Assembly: GCF_003265705.1 (NCBI RefSeq)
Contig: NW_020312935.1
Location: forward strand, 2,753,335 to 2,817,334
Length of the DNA stretch: 64,000 bases
Source: Callorhinus ursinus
Taxonomy: Eukaryota > Chordata > Mammalia > Carnivora > Otariidae
Reading direction: 5' to 3'
Below the pieces are notes generated by a model, which was not told the origin of the DNA, did no database searches, and saw only the letters and a program-made list of their open reading frames with translations. Within the stretch, counting starts at the first letter, position 1. Every line of letters starts with the position of its first letter. A program made the translations under genes and the position numbers. This document shows, piece by piece, positions 10,701 through 23,165 of the stretch.

Positions 10701-12070
10701 TGGTTGTCCACCATACTTCAAATCTTAAAAAGTTTAACTTTCTATGGATCTGTCATTCATAATATGTGTAAATTTCTTCTTATTTACCAGGCTCTACTGC
10801 TTTTTAGGGTAATGAATTACTTGTGTTTATCAGGAACCATCATTATTACATAAATTTACATTAACTTACTGTATAGGTTGGCCTTAGATACTTAAAGGTA
10901 TTATTAGGGACCACTTGGAAGATAATGGGGGATATTTTCTTGTGATTCCTATGAAAGTTAAGATTAGAATTATTGATTGCCTCCTTTTGTGTAGTTATTT
11001 CAGGAATCCATTTTAAAGATAGGATTACAATTTCACTTTAACAAATGGGTAATTTATTCTGAGTCTGGCTCCTCCACTTCTGTCTTTATCTTTTTAATTA
11101 CTCAATTGTGCTATCTCTTCAGAGAATATTCCTAAGAATTTTTTCCTAATCTCAGATTATTATCCTTTATATTTCATACTTTAATTTAAACTAAAAAATA
11201 TTAAAATAATTATAGAATTATCCTAATTATGGCATTAGATTTCCATATTTTCCTGTTTTATTTTTGTCATTCACATATCCTAATCATGGAATGAGAGCTC
11301 TATATTCTTATTTTTTATCATTGTAATCTACTTCCTATACTATGTAGGAAAAAATACAGTCTGCTAAACCATGAATACAAAATGTACAGCCATTTAGATC
11401 ATTTGGAAAACTTCATCTAGTGTTTATCCTCTAATCCTTTCATCATAAATTGATTTCATTGTTACTGTTACTTTCCTTTGCAGTGATATTGACATTTACA
11501 GAGGTATTTATAATAGAATTTGCAGTATCTTTTAAATTGGTGTCCCTATATAGATTTCTGAACCATGCTTGAATACTGCAAATATCTCTAAATGCCAGCT
11601 TAAAATGTTTTCTTTTTTTCTTCCCAACTCCTTTTCCCGCATAGCTACTCTATCTTTTCACAAAATTTGGATAAGAATAATCAAAAGAGTGACATCTTTT
11701 TCTTGTGCATAAAACCTAGGGGTAGGATATGTTTTCCATTAACTTAAAACAAATGAGTTAATGTTTATTTTAGACACTGATAAAAAGGGAAAGTAATGTG
11801 GGGTTTAATTCTATTTATTACAGTTTTTCTATTATCCTTTCTTTTACCATAGATCACTATTCTTTATTCCTGACTTTTTAATAAAATTCTAACATGTGGT
11901 ATGAGGAAATTTACATTCACTTTCTTTTGCACTGAATTCGTCACAATTGCGTGTAATCAGGCAATATGTGACCACAATGAAATAGACTGCAGTGTCACCT
12001 TTATAGACTCTGTCATATAGAAACCACGCCATAATTTATTTTCTTAGAATTTATTCAGTGTCATAAGTTT
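7701..12070. other. Long mostly unique block
   Basis: About 4.4 kb of AT-rich DNA with no recognisable exon, RNA gene or clear young repeat. There is a short (CA) run at about 10384-10397. Scattered short open frames on both strands have no recognisable motif and no codon bias I could judge. A segment at about 8570-8630 (AAGGTCCCTCTCCATGC) resembles old mammalian repeats but is too short to name. Confidence 0.5.
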
Positions 12071-12469
12071 TTATTTATTTTATTTTTTTTTGATGTAGTG
12101 TTCCATGATTCATGCAGAACGTGCCCTCTTTAATATCCATCACCAGGCTAACCCATCCTCCCAACCTCCTCCCCTCTAGAACCCTCAGTTTGTTTTTCAG
12201 AGTCCATAGTCTCTCATGGTTCGTCTCCCCCTCCGATTTTCCCCCCTTCATTCTTCTCCTCCTGCTATCTTCTACTTCTTTTTTTTTTTTTTTTAACATA
12301 TAATGTATTATTTGTTTCCAAGGAACGGATCTGTGATTCAACAGTCTTGCACAATTCACAGCGCTCACCATAGCACATACCCTCCCCAATGTCTAGCACC
12401 CAGCCACCCCATCCCTCCCACCCCCCACCACTCCAGCAAGCCTTAGTTTGTTTCCTCATTAAGAATTCC

Positions 12470-13429
12470 TCATATCAGTGAGGTCATATGATACATGTCT
12501 TTCTCTGATTGACTTATTTCACTCAGCATAATACCCTCCAGTTCTATCCATGTCTTTGCAAATGACAAGATTTCATTCTTTTTGATGGCTGCATAATATT
12601 CCATTGTGTGTGCCTGTGTGTGTGTGTGTATGTGTATACATACACACCACATCTGCTTTCTCCATTCATCTGTTGATGGACATCTTGGCTCTTTCCACAG
12701 TTTGGCTATTGTGGACATTGCTGCTATAAACATCGGCGTGCACGTACCCATTTGGATCCCTACATTTGTATCTTTTGGGTAAATACCCAGTAGTGCAATT
12801 GCTGGATCATATGGTAGCTCTATTTTCAACTTTTTGAGGAACCTCCATACTGTTTTCCAGAATGGTTGCACCAGCTTGCATTCCCACCAACAGTGTAGGA
12901 GGGTTCCCCTTTCTCCGCATCCCCACCAACATCTGTCGTTTCCTGACTTGTTAATTTTAGCCATTCTGATTGGTGTGAGGTGGTATCTCATTGAGGTTTT
13001 GATTTGGATTTCCCTGATGCCGAGCGATGTTGAGTACTTTTTCATGTGCCTGTTGGCCACTTGGATGTCTTCTTTGGAAGAATGTCTGTTCATGTCTTCT
13101 GCCCATTTCTTAATTGCATCATTTGTTCTTTGGGTGTTGAGTTTAAGAAGTTCTTTATAGATTTTGGGTATTAGCCCTTTATCTGATATGTCATTTGCAA
13201 ATATCTTCTCCCATTCTGTCGGTTGTCTTTTGGTTTTGTGGACTGTTTCTTTTGCTGTGCAAAAGCTTTTTATCTTGATGAACTCCCAACGGTTCATTTT
13301 TGTCCTTGTTTCCCTTGCCTTTGGCGATGTTTCTAGGGAGAAGTAGCTGCGGCTGAGGTCGAAGAGGTTGCTGCTTGTGTTCTCCTTTAGGATTTTGATG
13401 GACTCCTGTCTCACATTGAGGTCTTTCAA
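12470..13429 (-). pseudogene. L1 ORF2 C-terminal fragment, 319 codons uninterrupted
   Basis: The longest closed open frame in the window. It covers the ORF2 C-terminal domain from [20 protein letters not shown] to the natural end [10 protein letters not shown]. The Cys-rich motif [18 protein letters not shown] (CX3CX7HX4C) is intact; in L1 this region is needed for retrotransposition and nucleic-acid binding. An HTHTHT stretch is encoded by a TG/CA microsatellite. The lack of stops indicates a recent insertion. The start Met is internal to ORF2 and not a biological start; the fragment is truncated and has no L1 promoter. Confidence 0.9.
12606..12648. repeat. (TG)n/(CA)n microsatellite inside L1 ORF2
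   Basis: Interrupted TG run followed by a TACA/CA run, located just after the sequence encoding MEYYAAIKK. The homologous position carries an expanded dinucleotide tract in several other L1 copies in this window. Confidence 0.85.
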
Positions 13430-13479
13430 CCATTTTGAGTCTATTTCATTCTTGAGACTAGTTCATACAAATCTGTAGA

Positions 13480-13596
13480 TTTATTTATTTATTATTTATT
13501 TATTATTAAGTAAACTCTGTCCCCAACATGGCTCAAACTCACAACCCTGAGTTGAAGAGTCATATGCTCTAGCAACTAAGCCAGCCAGGCATCCCT
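13480..13596 (-). mobile_element. Can-SINE 2 (short tRNA-type variant)
   Basis: Reverse complement of the variant whose body reads TGTGAGTTTGAGCC; on the plus strand it appears as CTCAAACTCACAACCCTGAG. TTTATTTATTT tail on the left. Target-site duplication AAATCTGTAGA (13469-13479) and AAATCTTTAGA (13597-13607), one mismatch. Confidence 0.9.
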
Positions 13597-13624
13597 AAAT
13601 CTTTAGACTTAAATATAATTTACA

Positions 13625-13862
13625 GGGATGTCTGTTGGCTCAGTCACTTAAGCGTCCAACTCTTGATTTTGGCTCAGGTCATGATCTCAGGGTCCTGAGA
13701 TCAAGCCCTGAGTGGGGGTCTGTGCTGGGCTTGGAACCTGATTAGGATTCTCTTAAAGGTATATGATCTCCGTTTCCAACTCTGTCCCTCTCCCACCCCA
13801 TCTCATGCACTCTCTCTCTCTAAATAAATGAATGAATTAATTAATTAATAAAATTTAAAAAA
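13625..13862 (+). mobile_element. Can-SINE 3
   Basis: Diverged head (GGGATGTCTGTTGGCTCAGT), then CTCAGGTCATGATCTCAGGG, a CT-rich middle and an AAATAAATGAATGAATTAATT tail. It contains extra sequence (about 13725-13775) that resembles the longer feliform-like or older variant. No clear target-site duplication. Confidence 0.85.
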
Positions 13863-14233
13863 TATTGTTCTTTCCAATCTCTGAATTAACCCTTTAGGTC
13901 CATAGATATTTCCACTATTGGATTCACGTATTGGTATCTTGTATAATGGTCTTATTTTTCTTATTATTGGCCTTTTTCACAGTAAGTTAAAAAAAAGAAC
14001 TATTTAACATCCTACAAACTCTAATTTGTTGTGCTTTGTAGTCATCCTATCCCATTTCCATCTGAATCTTATTTGTAACTCTTTCTGATTTAATTCCCCT
14101 CTTGGACATTATTTCATTTTGCTTTTTTTTTCTCCCTTGTCTTACTTCCTTGATGGCTAGCATATTGTTTTGTTTCATTCTCCCATTTTTAAAATATTTG
14201 CTATATACTTCTTTCTTTTATTCATTTCATTTC

Positions 14234-14428
14234 TTTTTTTTTTTTTTAGATTTATTTATTTTAGAGAGCGAGCAAGTACCAGTGGGTGAGGGAGAGGGAG
14301 AGAGGATCTGAAGTAGACTCTGCACTGACCAGGCAGGGCTCGATCCCACTGTCCTACGATTCTGGGATCATGACGTGTGCTGAAACCAAGAGTCAAACAC
14401 TTAACCAACTGTGCCACCCAGGCACCTG
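14234..14428 (-). mobile_element. Can-SINE 4
   Basis: Poly-T/AGATTTATTTATTT on the left and head GTGCCACCCAGGCACC on the right. Target-site duplication TATTCATTTCATTTC (14219-14233) and TATTCATTGCATTTC (14429-14443), two mismatches. Confidence 0.95.
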
Positions 14429-14443
14429 TATTCATTGCATTTC

Positions 14444-17400
14444 ATTCACAATATTTTACATTTCAATTGTTTTCTTTTAAAAAAGGTAACCTTTCACTGT
14501 GTCTAGTTTAACTGCAACCCTCCTTTACATCATAGATTTGATTTGTTTGTGGTTACAAACTCCCTATTTTCCCACCTTTAAATATGCTTTCATTTATCTT
14601 TATAGGTTAAAAACTCAAGATGAAAGACAAGCTGAGGGCAATTTATAAGAGGGAATTTATGCTAATTTGGGAGTGGCAGAAATTGGAATACCATTATGGG
14701 TTCATCCCAGAGCTGCTTGGAGGACTTGGTTAAACTAAACAAAGTTATTCAGTGCATTGCTTAGGCTGACACTTACTTATGCCTGTGCCTTTTTATCAGA
14801 ACTCCTGCTTTTAAAACGGGGTTGTTTTGGCTTGGAGTCCCATTGTATATTCCTCTATAAGCACATCTCAACTCTTAAAGATTGCTTAAAAGGAGAAAGG
14901 GTTGGATAAACCCTAGCCATGAAAATCAGTTCAGATCTGAAAAATACACACAATTCAAAATGCTTTACTACTTTAGTGAAACATGCCTATGATCTCATTA
15001 GAGGTGGTTTCACTGAAACAAAAATGCTTAGGTTTTCATCTCTCCATTGTTTAAAGCTAACTCTGTAGACTTGTTATCACATTGTCAGTAAGATTCTGGC
15101 CTTGAACCACAGCAAATTCTGCTCCAGAGTCACCCAGAAATATGTCCAGCTTCCTAGATATTCAAGTATCCTCTTATCTTATGGTTTACCTTGGGTGGGC
15201 TATATCATTTAACAAGTCTTGTTTATTCTTACTATATAGGTTCACTTTCAGGTCTATAATTTTCAAGTATAGAATAAAAGTTTCCATTTACACAAAAAGT
15301 ATATTTACCCAGGTATTTAAAGGTATATGATCGTTGGGGCTTATTTTTCCAAAAAGTAAGGATTCTTGAATAAAATCTTGAGAGAATGAAAACTGAGTTT
15401 CTAGAATTGTAGTCTTATATAATACGGCTCTCACAGACAAAGAGAGAAAGGGGAAGCAGGGCATGGGGAAGTGTTAGAGAGAAAGAAAATAACTTTAAAA
15501 AAATAAATAATAGAAAGTGAAGTCTGAAGAGAAGAAAAAAATTAATACTAATTTCCACTACGGTTAATCTGAAGCCATGTAATTAAACTGAGGACAGTTA
15601 ATAGATAAGAATAAGACCAGAAATAATATTTTACAGTAGGATTAGTTCACTTGGAGGGTGCTTAGTGCTGGTGCAAAGTGGAAAGTGGGTGGAGGAAAGA
15701 AGGCTTAGAGAAAACACTATGTTACCGCCTTTCACATTATTTCTGCAGATCCTATTACGGTAAAGTGGGCAGAAAAGGGGCTCCAGAACAAAATCATAAG
15801 AATTTTTGTATCCATCTGTCCACTAGTCACTAAAGAGAGGCAGAGGCAGTAAAAGATGCTTTCATGTCCTGTTCATTGCCATGCTGTCCTCAGATGCAAA
15901 TATTGTTTGGCGCCACTGTAAAGCTAAAATTTGGTGCAAATAAAGACATACACTCTGATTTCAGATATTTTCCCCTTCCACTAATTCAGAATAACTCTGC
16001 CTTTTCCTCTTAATTTTCTATGGAAAATGCCATCTAATTCATTTTCTTTTATACAATTTATCAAAATCTAGCACTGACTTTTTATTCTTGTATCAGAATT
16101 AATAGTGTATAGTATAACTTTCACAAGGCAGAACTATTCTTCTGTTCCATTGCTTCCTCTAGCTTCAGAATAAAGTATTACAGTATCTTAGACATGTTCT
16201 TTAAATGGACCTTTTTTTATTCTTAATCTTTTTTTGTTTTTTGGAGCTGAACAGAAAACAATAAATTTACAGAATGGCAGAATGGAGTGTTAGCTTCAGT
16301 ATAAAGAATACAGGATATGTGTGTGTGTGTGTGTGTGTATGGATGTGGATGTGGGTGTGTGTTTTGAAGGAGAGACTGAACCATAAGCAGAAATCATCAG
16401 ATAATGGGTCTAATTGTTAAAGGTGAATAAGAACCTCATATCCAAAAAAAAAGTTGAGTTACTAAGTAAAAGTCCCTTGGGATAATTAAATAGAATAGAA
16501 ATATCTATGTACCACTGTTTCCATTCAATTCCATAATCTTGCTCCTATATTTATAAAACTAAAATTTGAAATAACATTTTTTGTTAAATGGATTTTTTTC
16601 TCTATCCATGCAATGCTCAAATCAAAATTTTAGGATTGAAAGAAGAGATGAGAAAAATGTCATTGATACAGTCTCCATTCACCACGTGGACAAGGCAACA
16701 GTAACTTTATTGCCTGTACCTCAAAAATAGTTTTTATAGAGCGCTTGAATTACTTAATCATTAAATGATTTCTCTCTCATCTTTGTAATAAATACTATTC
16801 CAAAAACACAGAGTAAGAAAAGTAATTTAAATATTTTGTATTAAATAACATGCTCTAAGATGAACATACTTTCTGAAAGATGTCCATGACTTCTTTGAAG
16901 AAAACCTATAACAAATTTATTATTTCATCAATTTTTTTTTCTTTCTTCATTGTTGGCTTCTTCTTCATCCCCATTTTAATCTTTCATTTATCTGGAAGAA
17001 GTATAGTTACCTATCAAAACTATAATTTTCAAACTTCTATCACTTCTTTTCCATTATATTTCAGTTAATCTATTTGCAGTGTCAGTATATGTTAGGCTGA
17101 AGACTATTGGATCCAGTTTGATGGCAGCAGGGAATGTAGGAGTCACAGAAGAGTGAAGCATTAGTTGTATTCATTGGCTGGTGATTCATCCTACGGAAAA
17201 GGAGCAACATTTAAAGGCCTGAAGATTTCTGAAATGTATTTGTGAGCTTATTAAATACAGTGGTTTCCAGTATTTGGAATGGTCCATGTAAAATCCCTTT
17301 GAAAATACCATGTCAGGCTAAATGTTTACTATATCATGAAAGTTTGATGATTTGATAATATACATAAAACTGGCCATTTAAAGCAGTGCCTGTATTTCAA

Positions 17401-18230
17401 ACATGGGAGTTTTTTAAAGAGCTATTAGTGTGTCATTCCATATGCTGTCCCAAAATACTGAACACCGCATCCAAAATATAGAAAATAGACCAAATAGAAG
17501 AAATAAGCAGTTATGAGCAATTATAGGCTAATGCAATAAATCAGGTCATTCATGAAATGTGTTATAAAGTTGGTAGGATAAATTTTGAGCCTTAAGTTTC
17601 CTTCCTGCTTCTACTTAATTCATTTACATTAAAAGGGACATTTCTAAAACAGGATTCTGACTACCAGTCCTAACAGTTTTGTGGATTTATCAACCTGAAA
17701 ATTGCTATCAAATATTTCAGGGTAAGCTGTTTCAAAAATCTTTTTGAATGTATGACTAAGGTAACAGAAAAGTAAGGAAAATTATTTCCCAGTAGCCTAA
17801 AATTAAGATGATAAAGAAATTGGGTGTGAGTTAATAGCCATAGCTGCCTGTAGGAATTTGCTGGTCTCAGTAACCAAGGGTCTGTTGTTTTAACTGCCAT
17901 GTAGGACTTGGAGCTGTGAAAGGCACAGAATTGTAAGTGAGATTCCAAATACTCCAAAGACTACATCCCAGGTGAGAGGGCAGAACTAAAAAAAAAAAAA
18001 AAGGCTTCCCAATGGGATAGTAAGAGCTCAAGAAAACTTGTCTTACTAGCCCTGATCTCTGGATTAAGGGGATGGGGTAAAGAAAGAGACAGAGATAGAG
18101 AAACAGAGAGAGAGAAATGAAATAACTAGTTTCCTTTATGTATCCATAGCCAGAGGCCTGCCCCCATTCCTGTTTGGGTTCATTTTTACCTTGTTTATGC
18201 AGTTCAGGAATTCCTAAACTCAGAAATTGA
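14444..18230. other. Unique block with microsatellite
   Basis: No gene or RNA recognised. It contains a (TG)n tract at 16317-16340 followed by degenerate TGGATG units to about 16368, and an A15 run at about 17987-18002. Short open frames (for example 15142-15330, 17670-17957) show no known domain. Confidence 0.5.
16317..16368. repeat. (TG)n microsatellite
   Basis: About 11 uninterrupted TG units, then ATGGATGTGGATGTGGGTGT. Unlike the other TG tracts here it is not in a recognisable L1. Confidence 0.9.
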
Positions 18231-18269
18231 AATAAAAATCAACTTGGGCTAAAAAAAACAAAACCCAAA

Positions 18270-18660
18270 ACCTGGCCTGGAAAGATCCACGCAGCACCTA
18301 TAAGAAGCAAAATCTACAATTCTGGGGAGACATAACTTCATTCAAAGATTTCCACAAATATAACCCCAGTTAAAAATGAACTCATAACCCAAAATTTGGA
18401 AATAAAGCAATCCATCCAGAGTTGACACAGGATAGCAGTATTGATGCCCACAAATTTTCAATAATAGCATTATCAGATAAAGACTATAAAATAACTGTTA
18501 TAAACATTTAAAGATATAAAAGAAATGGAAAACAAGAGAACAGACAGTATCAAATATCCAAGCAGATTAAAAAAAAAGATCTTCTAGAAATAAAAAATTT
18601 ATGGAAATCAAAAGATCCATTCTCAAAAACAAAGATTCTGAAATTTCCTGAGACAAAAAA
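18270..18660 (+). mobile_element. Ancient L1 fragment (5'UTR/ORF1 start region)
   Basis: Diverged similarity to old mammalian L1M sequence around the ORF1 start. Visible are ATTATCAGATAAAGACTATA, AAAATAACTGTTATAAAC, then an A-rich TCTTCTAGAAATAAAAAATT block. No open frame survives. Family assignment is from memory. Confidence 0.5.
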
Positions 18661-21600
18661 AAAAAAATTTCCTTCTGAGTTGAACAGTAAGATTCCTTAC
18701 AGATACTTTCCTTACCCAAACCACATGCCATTTCACCAGTGACTTCTGGATCTTAACATGTGACTCTTATAACCTCTGAAAGCTAATTTATTGAGTTCTA
18801 GCAAATCCCAAGCCAGTATGTCATGTGTTAGTTACACTGAATGGACTCTTCAAAATAAACCACACAACACTGATGTTGATCTTGTTAGATTAAGACAAAT
18901 TAAAAATCTAATACGTAGTTTTGCTGTCAGGTCCTAGAGTTCAAAGGTCAATATGGTATATTGCAATAAGGCTATAGGTTACCCATACCCCAGTATTTTA
19001 TCATAATAAACCAAATAGGGATGAAACACCCAGCAGTAGCCCATAAATCTATTAGCAGTGAACTGTCAATGTCCTATATACCAGGGTAATTTGTTAATTC
19101 AGAGCTGGGTCTCTTTTTTCACTAGACCTTGTAAACTCCTTTCTGAAACATCAATAAACCATCTGCTTTGACTTGTTAATCAAATGACTTTATTCAGTCC
19201 AAAGCAATTTTTTCCTAATAAAAACAGAGTATTTATCTCCATGGCTATAAAAGAGGATTGTTTTCAACTGTTCACTTATAGTTAAGAAGCACATTTAGTT
19301 TGGATTGATTTCCAATGCTTTGGTCATATCTTGTCACTTTCCATTTCTTACACACAGCATCTCAGTTTAGCCATTTAGGAAAAGAAAAAACAGTCAAATT
19401 TTGAATGTGGTATGGGACCATTGTACAAAAACTGAGGAATAAGTTTGAGGAAAGAAGTCACCCCAAATTACTGTAGATGAACATTCAATATCCTGATTTC
19501 CCTCTGTCTGGAAGTTTGTTATCATTCTAGATAGAATGCTCATACTGGCCACTGTTTGTCTCTCAGTTGAGGTTTCCAGATGTTTGCCTTTTAGTCAGTA
19601 TTGTTCTGTTCTGCATCACAAGGCAGATAATGTTTATAATAGAACTTTTTATTCTCTCTTAGGCTTTATTGTGTTAGTGTAAAATAAAGTCAGCTTCAGT
19701 GAGATGGGATCATAGCATGTGAAGCTCTGCAAAGCTACCCCAGAAAATTGACCCCCTTTTCTCCAACGCACCAAACCAACATAAAATGAGTATTTCTGAG
19801 GTATCCGTGGGGATATTCTCAATGCTTTGTGAATGAGCATCTTCAGGAATCGTCACGCTTCTTGCACCCTCTGTCCTTGGAGCTTACTGCCAGCTGGCAA
19901 ATGGGAGCACAGCCTATGACCTCTGACCTTGTATCAGCTCCTCTTGGACTGTTAGAAAAATGATGTCTGGGGAGAGGTCTGAGCATTTGAGTTATTACTG
20001 GATTCTGCCCTCTTAAAAAACAAAGAAGAAACTCATAGATGTCCTTAATGAACAGAGGCTTCAAATGCAGCACAAATCATGGTGCATTCTGGGAATTGTT
20101 TCTCAGGGCACAGCTTCCTTTCCTACTGCAAGTCCCTGAAAAATATGCAGCAAACAAAAAGTGTAATTAAAATGCCTAAAGTGTTTTTGCAGACTTGTTT
20201 TGATTCTTTTTATTCAGACATTATTTGGTGAGCCACCATTTAGGTTTTTTTTTGTTTGAGGTGGCATCGTAGGGGGAGGATCATCAAACAGTCCTGTTTC
20301 TCTCAATGTCCTTTTATCTACTCAGTTTTACAGAGAGGAGAAAAAAATCTTCTAAGCCTTTAATTCAGGTCTTAGGCTCTTTGTTGAGCCTAAGAAAGAA
20401 AATAGGAAAAACATCTGAGATTTTATGGTTATAGCAATGGGTTTCTAATATTGTGGCAAGTTTTTCCTAACATTTTACTTTTATTGATTTTGACATTATT
20501 CCCGTGAGATTTTTCTCAATATTTCCATAAAAAGTGTGAACCAAATACATTAAAACTAACTGCCCCTTAGGCATGAAATTCTGCCAAATTAAATATCAGT
20601 TATCTTCCACTTAGTACTAATGAATTAATTTTTTGAATCCCCACCTTCACCCTGGCACAGTGTCTTCACGCTGTCCATAACTAGGAGAGATTACCAGTCA
20701 TGAACTCATTAATGTTCTCCACACTGTAGCTCTCCACAGGGTTGTAGGTTATTTTCATGAGGACAAGGAGAGCCTATTACTGGAAATCTTGATGAAAACA
20801 GTCCTTTAGATATGGTTGAGTAATATCATCTTTGCCTGAGAGGAGCTGATGGTCAGATTCCCAGACTTTAATATTGACAAGGATAAATAGGACGGGAATC
20901 GGAATGGGAGTATCAGAAAGTGGAAGAAAATTATGTAGATAATTTAAAATATGTGTTAAACAACACAAATGTATATTTTTTAAACTTACATTTTCATTAT
21001 CAAACTTGGTACTGTAGATTCCCAGAAACCTCTTATTAAGGGTTAATTTATGGACTTGAGTAATATTTTGGGGGTAGAGAACAGAGCATGATACAATTAT
21101 ATTTAGAATTCAGAATCAAAAAGACAAGTCATACAGTTCATGCAAAACAAAATATGCTTGGTTTGAATAACTTGAATTGACTGTCAGTGTGCTCCCCAAA
21201 TCCCTGAATGGGTAGGTTCTCTTTAACCTTGTTGATTTGCCTTTTTGGCTTGGTTTTTCCCTAGTAACGTACAGTTTGGATTTGGGTTTTGTAAAATGTT
21301 TCACAGAAAGTTTTACTAAGATAGTTACAGGACAGGAAAAAGAAGAAAAGAAAACACTGGTTTTAAGAGGCAGACTAAGTCAATGACTCAAAATCCCAAG
21401 AGCATTGGACAGCACAATTGAAGGTCTCTTGTCACTTTTTTTTTTTTTATCAGAGATGAAGAATCTAAGAGGGTGAATAACGTGCTGGGAAACATTGTGG
21501 TTAGTTTAGGTTAAAAGATCAAAGACTGTGCAGAATATTTATGAAGTTGACTAAGCAATATGTAGAAACAAATAATAGGGAAATAAAAAATTGATTAAAA

Positions 21601-21955
21601 TGTTGCTACCTGGCAAAGCAATAATCATATAAAAGCTAGTATATAATTGAAAGGAATACAATGATATATTTCTTTTCCTTCTAGTAGGACTACCCAAGAA
21701 GATTGTGTTGCATTTTGAAGATCTTAATGAAAGGAAACTAATAAGACTAAAGTTTTAGGCATTAAAAGATTAAAGAAACTAATGTCTCAGTCAAGTTTAA
21801 TAGAAGTTAATGTGTATGGCTTGGCTAAGCAAAAACTAGATTTGGGTTTTATAAAATAAAAAGGGGCCATAAACATTTAAAATTTCAAGGATAAATATAA
21901 GCTATCTAACATGCCACTAGGGGTTATGTATGTAAGAGATTAAAATTATTTCTTG
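18661..21955. other. Unique block without recognised gene
   Basis: About 3.3 kb without a young repeat. It includes moderately GC-balanced, low-repeat stretches (19150-20100) that could be conserved noncoding DNA, but nothing here identifies a function. The open frames at 19649-19840 and 19843-20073 are short and featureless. Confidence 0.5.
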
Positions 21956-21964
21956 TTTCCTTCT

Positions 21965-22160
21965 TTTTTATTTTAAAAGAAAGATTTTATTTATTTGAGA
22001 GAGAAGAGAGAGAGAGCATGGGGGGGGGAGGGTCAGAGGGAGAAGCAGATTCCCTGCTGAGCAGGGAGCCTGATGCGGGACTCGATCCCAGGACTCCAGG
22101 ATCATGACCTGAGCTGAAGGCAGTTGCTTAACCAACTGAGCCACCCAGGCACCCTGCTCA
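21965..22160 (-). mobile_element. Can-SINE 5
   Basis: Minus-strand copy; tail TTTTATTTTAAAAGAAAGATT on the left and head GAGCCACCCAGGCACCC on the right. Target-site duplication TTTCCTTCT at 21956-21964 and 22161-22169. First of five SINEs crowded into 1.4 kb. Confidence 0.95.
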
Positions 22161-22467
22161 TTTCCTTCTAAACATGAAATTTTTAACTCACCATTAGGAA
22201 ATTTTAGCTAAGATTCGTTAGGCTAAGTTTTAAATATGTTCTATAATGTTTATGCTTACCATTTATCTTGATCTAACAATTCACTAAAAAAAATTCCAAA
22301 TTAGTACAAAAAAGATAAAATGGTTTCTGTTATTGGAAAGTTTCCTATTATAACACATCTTGGTCTTATTAATAAAATGAGATTTTCTGGATTTGGTTCT
22401 CTCCATTTTGTATTTTACACATATAGATATTGATCTCCTAATAATGTTTTAAAATAACAGTTTACAT

Positions 22468-22576
22468 GGGTTGCCTGGCTGACTCAGTCAGAAGAGCATG
22501 CAACTCTTGATCTCAGGGTTGTGAGTTTGAGCCCCACGTTGGGTATAAAGATTACTTAAAAATAAATAAAAAAAAG
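22468..22576 (+). mobile_element. Can-SINE 6 (short tRNA-type variant)
   Basis: Head GGGTTGCCTGGCTGACTCAG, body TGAGTTTGAGCCCCACGTTG, tail ACTTAAAAATAAATAAAAAA. Target-site duplication AAAATAACAGTT at 22451-22462 and 22577-22588, perfect. Same subtype as the copy at 13480-13596. Confidence 0.92.
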
Positions 22577-22710
22577 AAAATAACAGTTATTTAAATAAAA
22601 GATCAGGATGTTAATATATGTTTTTTATGTGCAAAATTGCCAATATCTTTACTTATCCATTTGAAAAAGATCATTTTGAAACTAGAAGTTTGCTTCATAT
22701 TTGTCTTTAC

Positions 22711-22908
22711 TTTTTTTTTTTAAGATTTTATTTGAGAGAGAGAGAGAGAAAGAGAGAGAGAAAAGCAAGCACAAGCAGGGGGAGCAGGTGAGGGAGAAGC
22801 AGACTCCCTACTGAGAGGGGAGGCCATGCAGGGCTCGATTCCAGGACCCCAGGATCATGACCCGAGCTGAAGGGAGATGCTTAACAGACTGAGCCACCCA
22901 GGCACCCC
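22711..22908 (-). mobile_element. Can-SINE 7
   Basis: Poly-T tail side on the left with a (GA)n-rich stretch, and head GAGCCACCCAGGCACCCC on the right. Short target-site duplication TTGTCTTT at 22701-22708 and 22909-22916. Confidence 0.95.
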
Positions 22909-22933
22909 TTGTCTTTCCTTTTAACTAGTTATA

Positions 22934-23021
22934 GTTGATGCATGGCTGGATCCCTGGACCCATGAGATCATGACCTGAGCCGAAGGCAGCCGTTTAACTG
23001 ACTGAGCCACGCAGGCGCCCT
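22934..23021 (-). mobile_element. Can-SINE 8, tail half missing
   Basis: Only the tRNA-related half remains (GAGATCATGACCTGAGCC, then GAGCCACGCAGGCGCCC on the right). The CT-rich middle and A-tail expected on the left are absent. Degenerate flanking duplicates (22922-22933 and 23022-23033, three mismatches) suggest an insertion that lacks its 3' part or lost it later. Confidence 0.75.
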
Positions 23022-23165
23022 TACATAGTTACATTTTTAAGATGCAAATATACTAGGATTTTTGTTTAGAAGACAAATACTTCCATTGACTTTTCTTTAG
23101 AGTAGTAACTTTATGACTGGGTGGTGGTTATCATTATATACAAGTGTCTCTCCAGTTATTTATTT

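Larger units (their letters stand above)
12092..13446 (-). mobile_element. L1: 5'-truncated young L1
   Basis: Minus-strand L1 containing the last third of ORF2 and a shortened 3'UTR. A poly-T tail is at 12070-12091 and an internal A-rich run (T16) at about 12280-12295. The 3'UTR lacks the terminal ~35 bp found in the other copies and has a ~30 bp gap at 12113. The right junction is complex: after GAGTCTATT, short L1 patches (TCATTCTT, GAGACT) continue to about 13460. No convincing target-site duplication was found. Confidence 0.95.

Noticed and set aside
19649..20073. Two adjacent short minus frames in unique DNA
   Set aside because: Separate frames with no shared motif, no consensus splice sites I could defend.
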